Below, piece by piece: positions 1 to 9,078 of a DNA stretch of 64,000 nt. The DNA is taken from the NCBI GenBank assembly GCA_009746045.1, contig RPFO01000015.1:2716932-2780931 (forward strand), read 5' to 3'. Numbering within the stretch: the first letter of the stretch is position 1; each line of letters begins with the position of its first letter. Origin of the DNA: Mesostigma viride. Its lineage: Eukaryota; Streptophyta; Mesostigmatophyceae; Mesostigmatales; Mesostigmataceae. The position numbers were made by a program, and so were the translations under genes. The notes beneath the pieces are model-generated. The model searched no databases. It had not been told where the DNA came from and saw only the letters and a list, made by a program, of their open reading frames with translations.

Positions 1-207
1 TGGACGCGTCCCTAGCAAGCTATATGTATGACTTGGTAGCTCTAGGACGCTAGTTCTTGCGTGCACGCTCTCTTGGCACTGCGACCCTGTCGCCTGTGCT
101 GCGTGCAGTCTTGGAAGTGACGTGACTTACGTCTGTGTTCCTTATTCTTAATAAAGGCAACATTTCCTGCAAGAACCATGGCGGAATTCTACACTACACT
201 CTCACAA

Positions 208-1254
208 CTAGCGGACCTCCTCCGCGTTGTAAGGACCTAGCACACGGCTCACCGGCCTCCCGGCTGCTGTCTGCTCCACCGGCAGTCTGGCCGCACTGCC
301 ACGGCGATACCACTGAAGGTTCCTGACCCACCTGCTACCACCACCTCGCCGATCGTTGCGAGACCCCCGACCGATTTCAGCAAAGTCGTGTTCCGGCTCA
401 AACGGAATGTGCAACTCTGCTCTGCGCCGAGCTGAGTACCCCTCGTTCGTGCCATCACCCTCGTCAATCTGCTGTGACGACCTGGCTATGATGCCCGTCG
501 GTCTATCCACGAATTGCTCGTGGAAGTCTTCGTCGGTGACCTCCCGACCGGTGATTACCGTCACCGTTGGCCCAGTCGCCCCTGGCCTGCTCTGTACTCT
601 CGGCGTGTCCAAGGTCGACCAGATGCCTGGCGGACGTGTGGTGATAACCCAGTGATCCGCGTGACCACGCGACTCCTGGATCAGAATGTTAACCAAATGC
701 TCACAAGTCTGAGCAACCACCTCGGCGGAATCCCACGGGCTATCCGCTTCGCGCGTCTGCGCGTCCCGAATTATGTGTGACGCGTCGGTCCCCTCTCCCA
801 GCGAGCTTGTCGCCACCCAGTGATTATACAACCTGGTTCCACCTAAGCAGATGGCCACCAGCTGGCCCAGCGTCTCTCGCGCTAAGTCAAGCGCCTGGAT
901 GGTCACGTGCCCGCCCTGGTACGCAACTTCTAGACTGTAGATCAACGAAGCTATCTCGTCTCGTATGGCAACGAGACGCTCCGTGCACACCCTCCCTGTT
1001 TCTCCTGGCGACGTCGTCGCCCGGATCCTCATCACCACGGGGTCGTTCGCCGACGGCCCTGCTGCGTTACCAAACACAGCCACCCAACCGCCCTCCGCAA
1101 GGCCCCTTGCAACGTAGGCCGCCTGCACGAAGGTGGAAGCGTTGGATTGATGAGTATAGGGATAGAAAGCGTTCTCGCGCGCCGGCAACTCTGGTGCTGC
1201 TTCGCGCCTGGGAGAAGACGACTCAGGTGTCTCAACCCGAGCCTCGGCCGACAT
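208..1254 (-). CDS. Hypothetical protein, unknown family
   Basis: I do not recognise this protein. The frame is open from 1443, but I prefer the ATG at 1254 (residue 64 of the longer frame), because the preceding residues are Arg/Gly-rich and look like untranslated sequence read through. The 348-residue product has an acidic, Pro/Ser-rich start, a central part of mixed composition that could be globular, and an Arg/Gly-rich, highly charged C-terminal third. I see no zinc knuckle, protease, RT or membrane segment. It lies head-to-head with a chromovirus pol fragment and may be a fragment of another retroelement (a gag-like protein is possible) or an algal ORFan. The frame itself is seen; any function is unknown. 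Confidence 0.4.
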   Translation of the reverse strand: MSAEARVETPESSSPRREAAPELPARENAFYPYTHQSNASTFVQAAYVARGLAEGGWVAVFGNAAGPSANDPVVMRIRATTSPGETGRVCTERLVAIRDEIASLIYSLEVAYQGGHVTIQALDLARETLGQLVAICLGGTRLYNHWVATSSLGEGTDASHIIRDAQTREADSPWDSAEVVAQTCEHLVNILIQESRGHADHWVITTRPPGIWSTLDTPRVQSRPGATGPTVTVITGREVTDEDFHEQFVDRPTGIIARSSQQIDEGDGTNEGYSARRRAELHIPFEPEHDFAEIGRGSRNDRRGGGSRWVRNLQWYRRGSAARLPVEQTAAGRPVSRVLGPYNAEEVR

Positions 1255-1933
1255 GAAACCACGCAACAGGAATGCAATAATACGAGTTAGCAACCAACCA
1301 GAGCTGTGAGCTCCTGGTCTTCCACGCGCACAACGGGATGAGCCAAAGTTGCAAGGCAGCAACCTTTTTAACCCGTGCACCAAGCCACGACCACGGTGAG
1401 CGTTTCCACGTCCAATGTGGGAGCCTCGGTTCGTGCTTGCCAAGATAGCTGGTCATCCCCCATGACCAAGCTATATCCTTTGTGTTGTTCCTCGTTCCCA
1501 TCGGCGTGACGAGGCACGTGCAGGCGGGCAAGCAAATCCTCAACGTCCACTGGCATCAGTGCAGAGCCAGGACGAACTGGATTTGCCTAGACTCTGCAAC
1601 CTAGGAAGTACAGGACCTGTCACAAGCCTGCAAGGCCTAGTATCCTTGCAGCCCTGTGCCAGCTCCAGTATTCCACCAGTCACAGGCTGCTGCTCCTCTG
1701 GCCTACGTGGACCACAGTCACGTGATAGTCAGGCTAAGCCTGTGCAGGCGCGGCCTGCCACGTGTCCTGTCCACTATACCAGAGGACTGCACCCTAGTCG
1801 GCCACGGACGGCTAGGACTTCGGGACCTCATATCTTTCTCGTCCCTTGTCTGTTTCAGGCGGTCAGCACGGCGTTGGAAAGGTCTTTCCAAACTGCATCC
1901 ACTTAGCATATTGGTTGCCCAAAATGCTAACTG
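1255..1933. other. No gene recognised
   Basis: Between the unknown minus-strand ORF and the chromovirus fragment only short overlapping frames occur. A polypyrimidine stretch ending in CAG near 1858 could be a splice acceptor, but no matching exon is visible. Confidence 0.4.
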
Positions 1934-2131
1934 TGGGAATGGTCAGGCTTGTGTCAACAGGCCTTTGACTTGCTGAAGGCCAGGCTCGCCACTGCGCCTG
2001 TCCTCATCCTTCCGGATCCCACCAAGCCATTCGTGGTCAATAGCGATTCTAGCAAGGTTGCTATTGGCGGTGTGCTGCTCCAAGACCATGGTCTCGGTCT
2101 CCAACCGGTCGAGTATAAACCCGGACGATGA
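1934..2131 (+). pseudogene. pol: Ty3/gypsy pol fragment: end of RT and start of RNase H
   Basis: The frame reads through a WSG..CQQAFDLLK segment, the usual link between gypsy RT and RNase H, into the RNase H start, where the first catalytic Asp sits in a VVNSDSSK context. An in-frame stop lies just upstream of the segment, so the rest of RT is missing or truncated. The frame stops at 2131 right after VEYKPGR. The RNase H continues in another frame from 2128, and restoring one base near 2126 would join the two. This is therefore the broken N-terminal part of the next entry. Confidence 0.75.
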
Positions 2132-4293
2132 TCCCGGCCGAAAGAAATTACCCGGTCCATCAGCAAGAGTTGTTGGCCGTGGTGTACTGTTGCCATACTT
2201 GGCGGCACCATCTTCTGGGTGCTCAGTTCAACGTGGCTATGGCCGAACCCGACCCTGCGGACCCGTACCGCTTGATCATCCAGACCGACCATCGGCCCCT
2301 CACGCACTTGTTGACGCAGCCCACGCTTACGCCACGCCAAGCCCGTTGGCTTGAATATTTGGCACAGTTCGGTCCGTTCAAGATCGAATATGTCAAGGGC
2401 CTTGACAACACGGTCCCTGACGCCCTGTCGCGTCGCCCCGACTATTGGTTTTATGAGGATCTTGACGTTTTGGCCACGACGTTGATCCCCTCCCATGGTC
2501 CCGTCGCCCCCTTTGGCGACCGCTTGAGCGACCCGATGAGCCCCTTCCTCTTCTGTGGCGCCACAACCGCGGAGGTTGACACTGTTGACCATTCCGTGCG
2601 CCTCGCCGGCAGCACCCCTGCACGTGAGGGCACGTGTGCAGCCGCAGGGGGGGGAAGGACTTCGGCCCCGTACAGCCATGTGGTGCCGGCGACAGGAGTT
2701 TACCCTCCAATGCAGCCCGTTGGAGAGGCATTCACGTTGGCAAATACTGCAACAACGGTCGTCATCAGCTTGGACCTAGAGGGCCTCATCTCGCGCTTCA
2801 CGGTCACTGAGGACAAGGCAAATGAAGCCATAGCTGCCCGCCCTCAGAGCATGGACGGCTACCCAGCCAAGTTTCAAAACGGGTTCCTTTACGTGAATGT
2901 CAGTGGCCAGGCGGCCCGTCAAGACTCATGGCGCTTGTATGTCCCCCAAATATGCCGCGCCGAGGTATTATTTGAGTTACATGACTCCGTCTTGGGGGGA
3001 CACCAAGGCCAGGATAGGCTGTTAGCGAGGGCCCGGAGGTCCTACTATTGGCCTAAGATGGCTCGTGATGTGCGGGAGTATGTCAGTACCTGTGACAGCT
3101 GCCAGCACATGAAGCCACGGAATACGGGCAAACAGGGCGTTCCAAAGGAAATTCCAGACCCCATGTTCCCTTGGGACTCGGTGATGATGGATTTCATTGG
3201 GCCCTTGCCAGAGACCAAGGCGGGCAATGCTCAGATCCTGGTAGTGGTGGACCGGCTCACGCGGAGATGCCATTTAATCCCCTGCAAGGCCACCCTGACA
3301 GCTGAAGAGTGTGCCCACTTGTTCCTAAACAATGTGTTCCGGCTCCATGGCATGCCCCGACAATTTATCACCGACAAGGACAAACTGTTCACGTCGAAAT
3401 ATTGGACCTCATTTTTTCAGGTCGTCGGGACTAAGTTGTCTATGGGTACGGCCTATCACAGTAGCTCTTCTCACATGGTGGAGAGAGTGAATCGGGTGGT
3501 GGAAGAGGCACTGCGGCACTACCTGGATCGAGACGGGAGGAATTGGGACGAAGTGCTGGGATTTATTGAGTTTTCACTCAATAATGCCCCCCATTCTGCC
3601 CACGGGTATACCCCGTTCTTTCTTGATACAGGCAGGCATCCCCTTACTCCCACCGATCTCTTAACCGCCCCAGCCATCACCACGACAACGGAGCTCCGCT
3701 CCACAGTCGCAGGGGCGCGGGAGCTGGTACAACGGATGGTGCAAGCTCATTCCAGCGCCATACGTGGCCTACGTCAGGCGCGTGCCAAGTACATGGCGCG
3801 AGTCCAAAGTACCCTGGACAGGCGCACCCCTGCAATCGAAGCAGGTGACTTGGTTTTAATTGAGGGCCCCCACCAAGGCCGCTTCTCGCACAAGTTCGAG
3901 GACAGCCTGAAGGTCAAGCTCCGCCCCTTATTCCTTGGACCGTATCTGGTGGAGAAGGTGTTCAATGAGGTGATGGTGTCTGTCGCCATCCCGGACTCGT
4001 GGCAGCTGAAGTCCAATGTTTTCCACGTTGACCAGCTTAAGCTTTACCGCAAGAGCACCTTCCCAGGTCGTGTCATGGCACCCGCCCCCTTGGAGTTCAA
4101 CCCCGAGACGGGCGAACCCGAGGATGAGGTGGAGGACATTGTAGCCCACCGCAATCGAGGCCGCCGCCGCGAGTACCTCCTTAAGTGGAAGTTCTCCCAA
4201 ACAGATCTAGAGCACTCATGGGTAGCTGAGGCTGGACTCACGGGCTGTGCACGCTTGCTACAGGAGTACAAAGCCCGGGCAGGGTTGGCATAA
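2128..4293 (+). CDS. pol: Ty3/gypsy chromovirus pol, 3' part: RNase H, integrase, chromodomain
   Basis: This 721-residue frame carries three domains in order. Residues 1-103 are the C-terminal part of RNase H, with the DHRPL motif at 54 and the closing PDALSRR. An integrase zinc finger follows with H285, H292, C322 and C325. The integrase core has D355, D416 and E452, a D-X35-E spacing typical of retroviral-type integrases. The last 60 or so residues, starting EVEDIVAHR and containing YLLKWK, form a chromodomain, which marks this as a chromovirus. Chromodomain integrases direct insertion to particular chromatin. The start at 2128 is only the first ATG after the frameshift, not a natural start. 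The catalytic residues are intact, so the break upstream is either recent or a sequence error. Confidence 0.9.
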   Translation: MIPAERNYPVHQQELLAVVYCCHTWRHHLLGAQFNVAMAEPDPADPYRLIIQTDHRPLTHLLTQPTLTPRQARWLEYLAQFGPFKIEYVKGLDNTVPDALSRRPDYWFYEDLDVLATTLIPSHGPVAPFGDRLSDPMSPFLFCGATTAEVDTVDHSVRLAGSTPAREGTCAAAGGGRTSAPYSHVVPATGVYPPMQPVGEAFTLANTATTVVISLDLEGLISRFTVTEDKANEAIAARPQSMDGYPAKFQNGFLYVNVSGQAARQDSWRLYVPQICRAEVLFELHDSVLGGHQGQDRLLARARRSYYWPKMARDVREYVSTCDSCQHMKPRNTGKQGVPKEIPDPMFPWDSVMMDFIGPLPETKAGNAQILVVVDRLTRRCHLIPCKATLTAEECAHLFLNNVFRLHGMPRQFITDKDKLFTSKYWTSFFQVVGTKLSMGTAYHSSSSHMVERVNRVVEEALRHYLDRDGRNWDEVLGFIEFSLNNAPHSAHGYTPFFLDTGRHPLTPTDLLTAPAITTTTELRSTVAGARELVQRMVQAHSSAIRGLRQARAKYMARVQSTLDRRTPAIEAGDLVLIEGPHQGRFSHKFEDSLKVKLRPLFLGPYLVEKVFNEVMVSVAIPDSWQLKSNVFHVDQLKLYRKSTFPGRVMAPAPLEFNPETGEPEDEVEDIVAHRNRGRRREYLLKWKFSQTDLEHSWVAEAGLTGCARLLQEYKARAGLA

Positions 4294-4314
4294 TTCTGGC
4301 CCTTCTCTTACCTT

Positions 4315-5580
4315 TTGCGTAATGCTCCTTTCATGTGCATTGCCTTGATGCAGGCCGCCCCGCCCCAGGAGTCCATGGGCAACATCGAGTTATTCGGTGC
4401 GGATACCGCCGGTGGTCGAAATGCATCCCCTGCGGTGGCAGATGACAACAGTTCCTCTGCGTGCGACTCAGGGGTTGGTGAGCGCGGCGCGATGGGTCCA
4501 ACCGCTCCCGGCAGCGCCCCCCTGCCGCGGACGGCAGCTGAGCCGGCTCAGGGGCAGGTTGCTGGTGCGTTGCCTGCGCTGGCGGGTGGAGCCCACGCTC
4601 CCAGCGCGGCCGCCGTGGCTAGTACCCCCCAGCTGGTCGAGCTTTTCCAGCAGCAGTCACATATGCTGCAAGAGATGTTGCGACAGCAGTCACTTTTGGT
4701 GCAACATCTCCTCGGAGCCCAGCAAGCCCCGGCATCGGTTACTCCCGCTGCCGCGACCACAGTGCCTCGGTCGATTCCGCCCGCCCCTGTCCTGCGCCCC
4801 CGGCGTTTCACGACTGTAACCACGGTTCTACGGCGTACGCAGGCTGCCACCATTGCTCGCGTGCGTGTCATGTGCGCCGATGCTGGGCCTGCCCCCCAGG
4901 GTTTCGTGTGGGCCCGCGTGAGGGTGCGTCCCACCTTAGGCGTTCAGTTGGCGCAACCGGAGGGCATGTCCTTACTGGAGCTTGACGTCGACGTGCCGCT
5001 GGCGGTGCCGGTTGCGGAGCGCCGCCGCATCGTGGCCCCAACCCACGTGATCGACGGGATCATGTACGATCTCGCGGGGGACACCCCGGGCGGCGCCCAT
5101 GCAGGTGCTGCACATCCGCGGTTTCACGCGGATCAGCCGGTGGAGTTTTATCGGCACCTGCTCCCGCCAGAGATGTTCTCCGCCGTACAGCTCACGGACC
5201 CATGGGGCGCCCGGTCTGTTCTCGACCAGGCCATGGCATCCTTTGTCGGGACCCACCACTGCGGTATCGTTTGGACAGGAGGTTCGGTGTCCCTCACCCG
5301 ACACACGTTCCTCGCCGCCTTCTTGAGCGTTTTCCCACTGGAGGCGCTGCGGGATGTCAACGTGGCCAAACGCCATGATGCACGCGCCGGCGAGCGGCAA
5401 CTCACCTTCCAGCACGCCTTAGTCCAGGCCAATGGCCTGCCTCTTCCCGAGCCGGCTGAGGCCGCGCCGGCTGAGCGTGTCCACCGGCGTCAACGCCCAG
5501 CCGCACCTCTGCGCGGGCATGGCCGTGGGGGCTCCGCTCGTGGGGGTCACCGCCCGAGCCCTTACCGCCCGGCGCCGTAA
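4315..5580 (+). CDS. Unknown ORF downstream of chromovirus pol
   Basis: I do not recognise this 421-residue protein. It starts 21 bases after the pol stop on the same strand, so it may be a third ORF of the chromovirus. The first 130 residues are Ala/Pro-rich. At about 100-135 there is a Gln- and Leu-rich stretch likely to form a coiled coil (repeated QQQSHMLQEML-type heptads). The middle (about 190-370) looks globular, and the C-terminus ends in an Arg/Gly/Pro-rich basic tail. There is no CCHC knuckle, signal peptide or membrane segment, so it resembles neither a standard gag nor an env protein. An accessory nucleic-acid-binding protein is possible. Placement is seen; role is a guess. Confidence 0.5.
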   Translation: MRNAPFMCIALMQAAPPQESMGNIELFGADTAGGRNASPAVADDNSSSACDSGVGERGAMGPTAPGSAPLPRTAAEPAQGQVAGALPALAGGAHAPSAAAVASTPQLVELFQQQSHMLQEMLRQQSLLVQHLLGAQQAPASVTPAAATTVPRSIPPAPVLRPRRFTTVTTVLRRTQAATIARVRVMCADAGPAPQGFVWARVRVRPTLGVQLAQPEGMSLLELDVDVPLAVPVAERRRIVAPTHVIDGIMYDLAGDTPGGAHAGAAHPRFHADQPVEFYRHLLPPEMFSAVQLTDPWGARSVLDQAMASFVGTHHCGIVWTGGSVSLTRHTFLAAFLSVFPLEALRDVNVAKRHDARAGERQLTFQHALVQANGLPLPEPAEAAPAERVHRRQRPAAPLRGHGRGGSARGGHRPSPYRPAP

Positions 5581-6513
5581 ACCATCGCCAACGGACGGTG
5601 ACAATTGGCACGATTGTTAAAATAAAAAATTCAGCTGGAATCGGAGTGAAGTTACGGTCTTGAAGACCTTACACACACAGTAAACACACAAAATTAAACG
5701 TACACGACACACAATGACCGACAAGTGAGGACGGATGGAGTGTTGATTGCATGAACGGTACTTGGAATTAGAAAGTTAGCTTACTTTTATACTAAACGGA
5801 AGATTCTGTAGATTCCGTGTTCGAATTCAGAGTGAACCTACGAGCTCCAGATGTCAACACACAAAGTACTATGTACGAATGAGCTCCAGGTGGCAAACAC
5901 ACAATAACGCATCTAAAGAATCTATAACGCAAATAAAGAATCTAGACTAACAGTATTTACAGGTTGCCATTTGGCATATATACAATATATACACTTGTGA
6001 TTCTTGCGAGAAGATTCCTGCGAGGAACAGCTAGGGAATCTTTACGGATTGTACAAGTACAGATGTGATATGCTTAGTAGTACTGTCTGTTTTGCCAACG
6101 ATTCGGGTAACCTAATACTAATATCCCATTACCGCCAACGGTACCCTATATAAAACACTAGTGCTAGACGCTTAATAGTAATTTCCCATTACCGCCAACG
6201 GCGTCCTATTCATGGGGTCAGTGTATGATTCCAAACACCCCCCTTACTACTGACAGCATGATAACAGGGTGACCTGCTACTGTGCAGGACCAATGCACCC
6301 TTTACATGTGTGGGGCAAAACAGACACCCCCCTTGCCCGACACAGGTGGGCATTCTCAGAAATGGCTAAGGTGGCCAGCCACTAGGACTGTAAAAGCGCA
6401 CCTGAGGGAACTAGAAGAGCATAGTTACTGTAAAAGGAAGTTGGTTGATCAGGCCAGTACCCATTGAGTAACGTAGCAAACAAGTTCAAGGGACCACAGC
6501 CTCCCAGGCCAGG
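5581..6513. other. Non-coding, AT-rich interval between two elements
   Basis: No gene is visible. The interval contains CA-rich stretches and a 60-base tandem duplication listed separately. It should hold whatever followed the copia gag gene at 6514-7443 on the minus strand, but no protease, integrase or RT could be recognised, so the gag is separated from any downstream pol. Confidence 0.5.
6113..6208. repeat. 60-base direct duplication
   Basis: Two copies of a block containing CCCATTACCGCCAACGG, beginning TAATACTAATAT at 6113 and TAATAGTAATTT at 6173, lie 60 bases apart with a few differences. This is probably a small duplication inside a repeat. Confidence 0.7.
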
Positions 6514-7443
6514 TCAGAAACCATAAAACAGAGGTACATCACTGGCGTTCACGTCAGAAGACGCCTGTGGAGTACCAGGAGTGTCCGTGGGGAGGGGACC
6601 CTCCGTGAGATGAGCCCGAGGCGTGGAGCCCATGGGTGCCCTAGCGCGTCGTAAGGCGGGGTAGAGTTCCCAGCAATGGGACTCAACATGTCCAGGACGC
6701 TTGCAGTGCTTGCAGAGGAGGTTAGACTTGGGCCTGGTTGCATATGCCACGCCAGAGTGGTCGACCGTGTCAGAGGTGCTGACAGGTGGCGTGCTGCGGG
6801 AACCAGTGGAGGGCGTGCCAAGGGCAGCCTTCTGCATCTTGAGGCGATCTTCAGCAAGGAAGATGGCAGCTCGATATTCTGCCAGAGAGCAGGTCTTAGG
6901 AAGACCTATGGCCGCCAGGATAGGATGCAGTTCAGGAAGAAGGCCATCCTGGTTGTTGTCTCTGAACACGCCAGCTGTCATCTCGCCGTCCAGGGACAAG
7001 TACTGCAACCACTTGGTGTGGTTGCCAGTCCAGTAGTCTCCTACTGATTGGCCCTGTTGCTGTTTCTGGGCTTGCAGTTGCCGGCGGAGATCATTCAGGA
7101 AGGAGACAGTGTGCTCCGGCTGCTCACAGTGGTCGCAGATCCACTTCCACGCGGCGCTGCAGGTGCGCTCCTCTAGTTGTGCGATGCCCAGGAGGAGCTC
7201 CCCATCAAAAATCAGGGTTAGCCCAGCATAGCCAGCAGCTTGGCGTTCTGGATCCAGGGTGCCATTCCCCAGGAGGTCATCCAGCATGCCCAGTCCTGCA
7301 AACATGGCACACACTCTCACTTGAAGAGGTTTCCAGAGGCTGGGATTGGTCCCGTCATAGGGATTAGGTTGACCCAGCAGCTTGCAGACGTTGATAATCT
7401 GGGAATGCTTGACTTTGTTCACAGCTGCCACAGTGGCCGCCAT
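6514..7443 (-). CDS. gag: Copia-type Gag with CCHC zinc knuckle
   Basis: This intact 309-residue frame has the architecture of a Ty1/copia capsid-nucleocapsid protein. The N-terminal 200 residues resemble the copia capsid region and are followed by a linker. A C-X2-C-X4-H-X4-C knuckle with C244, C247, H252 and C257 would bind the RNA genome. The ATG at 7443 is the first in frame. The ORF ends soon after the knuckle with no protease attached. That is unusual for copia, but fits the neighbouring pol on the same strand, whose protease-like domain sits after integrase. That pol lies upstream in transcription order (9079-12012) rather than downstream, with a putative LTR between them. Confidence 0.85.
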   Translation of the reverse strand: MAATVAAVNKVKHSQIINVCKLLGQPNPYDGTNPSLWKPLQVRVCAMFAGLGMLDDLLGNGTLDPERQAAGYAGLTLIFDGELLLGIAQLEERTCSAAWKWICDHCEQPEHTVSFLNDLRRQLQAQKQQQGQSVGDYWTGNHTKWLQYLSLDGEMTAGVFRDNNQDGLLPELHPILAAIGLPKTCSLAEYRAAIFLAEDRLKMQKAALGTPSTGSRSTPPVSTSDTVDHSGVAYATRPKSNLLCKHCKRPGHVESHCWELYPALRRARAPMGSTPRAHLTEGPLPTDTPGTPQASSDVNASDVPLFYGF

Positions 7444-7599
7444 GATATGGATGGTTTAAGAGATTGAAAGCTTGGACAGAAATTGCGGAATTGAGAAGAA
7501 ATTGCGGAATCGGAAAGAAATTTCGGAATGTGCCTTGTGGGACCAAACGGACCACAAAACAACAAATAAAACACAATATAAACGCTTATACAATATAAA

Positions 7600-8409
7600 C
7601 AAACGTGACACCCTAGGGGAGCGACCCCTGAACACACACAGTTAACGTTCTTAAACGCAATGTATAAGGATATGGTTGCAATGCAGCAATGTGTGAATGT
7701 GGTTGGAACGGAGCTTTGTTAAAATTGGATAATGTTACAGCGCTCACACACTTGAGGCTTGTACACGAGTTTGCCAAGTCAAGGCAACACACGTGAGGCG
7801 GGCTCGCAAGAGATGCCCAATTGGCACTGGCCTATTCTTTATATACTTGTGCACTGTGCTTTGCTAGTCCTGAGCAGCCTAGGAGGCCTGCTCAGTAATA
7901 ACACTCCCGGTACAGTATTCACAACCTGTACAGCGCCCAGTTCCTATACAGTAGGTCTGCCATACAGGCACAGTGACCACAGAGTACAGTCCACAGTGAT
8001 TATTGCATCTGCACCTAGAAGTCCAGGACTAACAGACTGCGGTACCAACAGACCACAGGTTAAGGTTCCTATTTCCTGCGTACGACGTATTAATCCAATA
8101 CCGTCGTAGGTTCAGCACCTAATTCCTGTCAGCCCAGGAATTACTGTCGACCCCATATGTCGTCGGCAAATATTCACGCCCGACTTAGAAGAACAGCCGG
8201 CTCGCGCTCGCGCGCGACCGGGAAGTCGGAACGCCATAACTTTCTTGATACTTGTCGGAATGAACTCGTTCCGGTGCCGCTGGAATCGCAGAGATATGCC
8301 GAATCAGGAACATGCCAATGCGCTCGGCGTTAACTCCAATCCTTTCTTTTCTTGAGCTGTAGCAGCTCACACAAGTCTACATACAAACACACACAATGGG
8401 TACAGGACA
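7600..8409 (-). repeat. Putative copia LTR shared by pol and gag
   Basis: On the minus strand a polypurine tract GGGGAGGA (8417-8410) is followed directly by TGTCCTGTA, as expected at the start of an LTR. A TATATAAA box lies at 7845-7838, about 565 bases inside. The gag start codon is 400 bases further on. The lower boundary is not resolved and no primer-binding site was found, so the extent given is approximate. Confidence 0.4.
7838..7845 (-). promoter_or_regulatory. TATA box of putative LTR
   Basis: TATATAAA on the minus strand, upstream of the copia gag and inside the putative LTR. It is placed as the U3 promoter would be. Confidence 0.4.
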
Positions 8410-8417
8410 TCCTCCCC
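8410..8417 (-). other. Putative polypurine tract
   Basis: GGGGAGGA on the minus strand is immediately followed by TGTCC. A second GGGGAGGATGTCC occurs at 12153-12141, so the arrangement recurs and is probably a plus-strand priming site next to an LTR start. Confidence 0.45.
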
Positions 8418-9078
8418 GACTACAAGTCACAACCCGCGGGGCATGACAGTCAGCTTGGATTCCTTATCATATGTACATAGCACCCATACTGGTTCAGGAG
8501 CACAAACAAATTACAATGAGTCCCTATCCCTTCCCGGGAGGCTCGTTGTGTTACCCATGTACAAGAGGTTGGCCAACTGTGGCAGCCCATAGGTGTTCAG
8601 CGAAGAAGTATGTACAACAACCTTCAGGACCTTAGGCGAAACCCCACAGATCACCCACAACAGCTCATCAGAAAACATTGCTGACCCCCAGACGGGAGTC
8701 GGCGCCGGTCTGCTGCCCCTTATCGAACCAGACACAACAGCTACGCGAAGCACATGCAAACACACAAGCTCCTATACTCGTTCCAACCGTGGAAAATCAG
8801 GGGACCTGTCGCCACCTCACCAGCATGGTGGATGGGTCAGCCAGTCCGTGAAACTCCGCCTTAAGACGGCACCAGGGAATCGAACCCCGCCCACAAACCA
8901 CAGATCTGGGGAAACCTCAGACTGAGATGAAAACCCCAGATAGACATCTCTCCATCAGAGACAATGTCAGACATTCCCACACCAGAGACATGTCTCACCC
9001 CTCAAGGTGTGCTCAGGATTATGTACAATCAAGCTCCCAGCCTGATATCCAGAGACTTAAGCACCCAGCTCTCAGCTT
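8418..9078. other. 3' untranslated part of copia pol element
   Basis: There is no gene here. This interval separates the pol stop codon at 9079 from the putative polypurine tract and is probably the 3' untranslated region of the minus-strand element. Confidence 0.4.

Noticed and set aside
7850-7910. Hairpin CTGAGCAG...CTGCTCAG as a regulatory element
   Set aside because: Eight-base arms in a repeat-rich region are expected by chance often enough.
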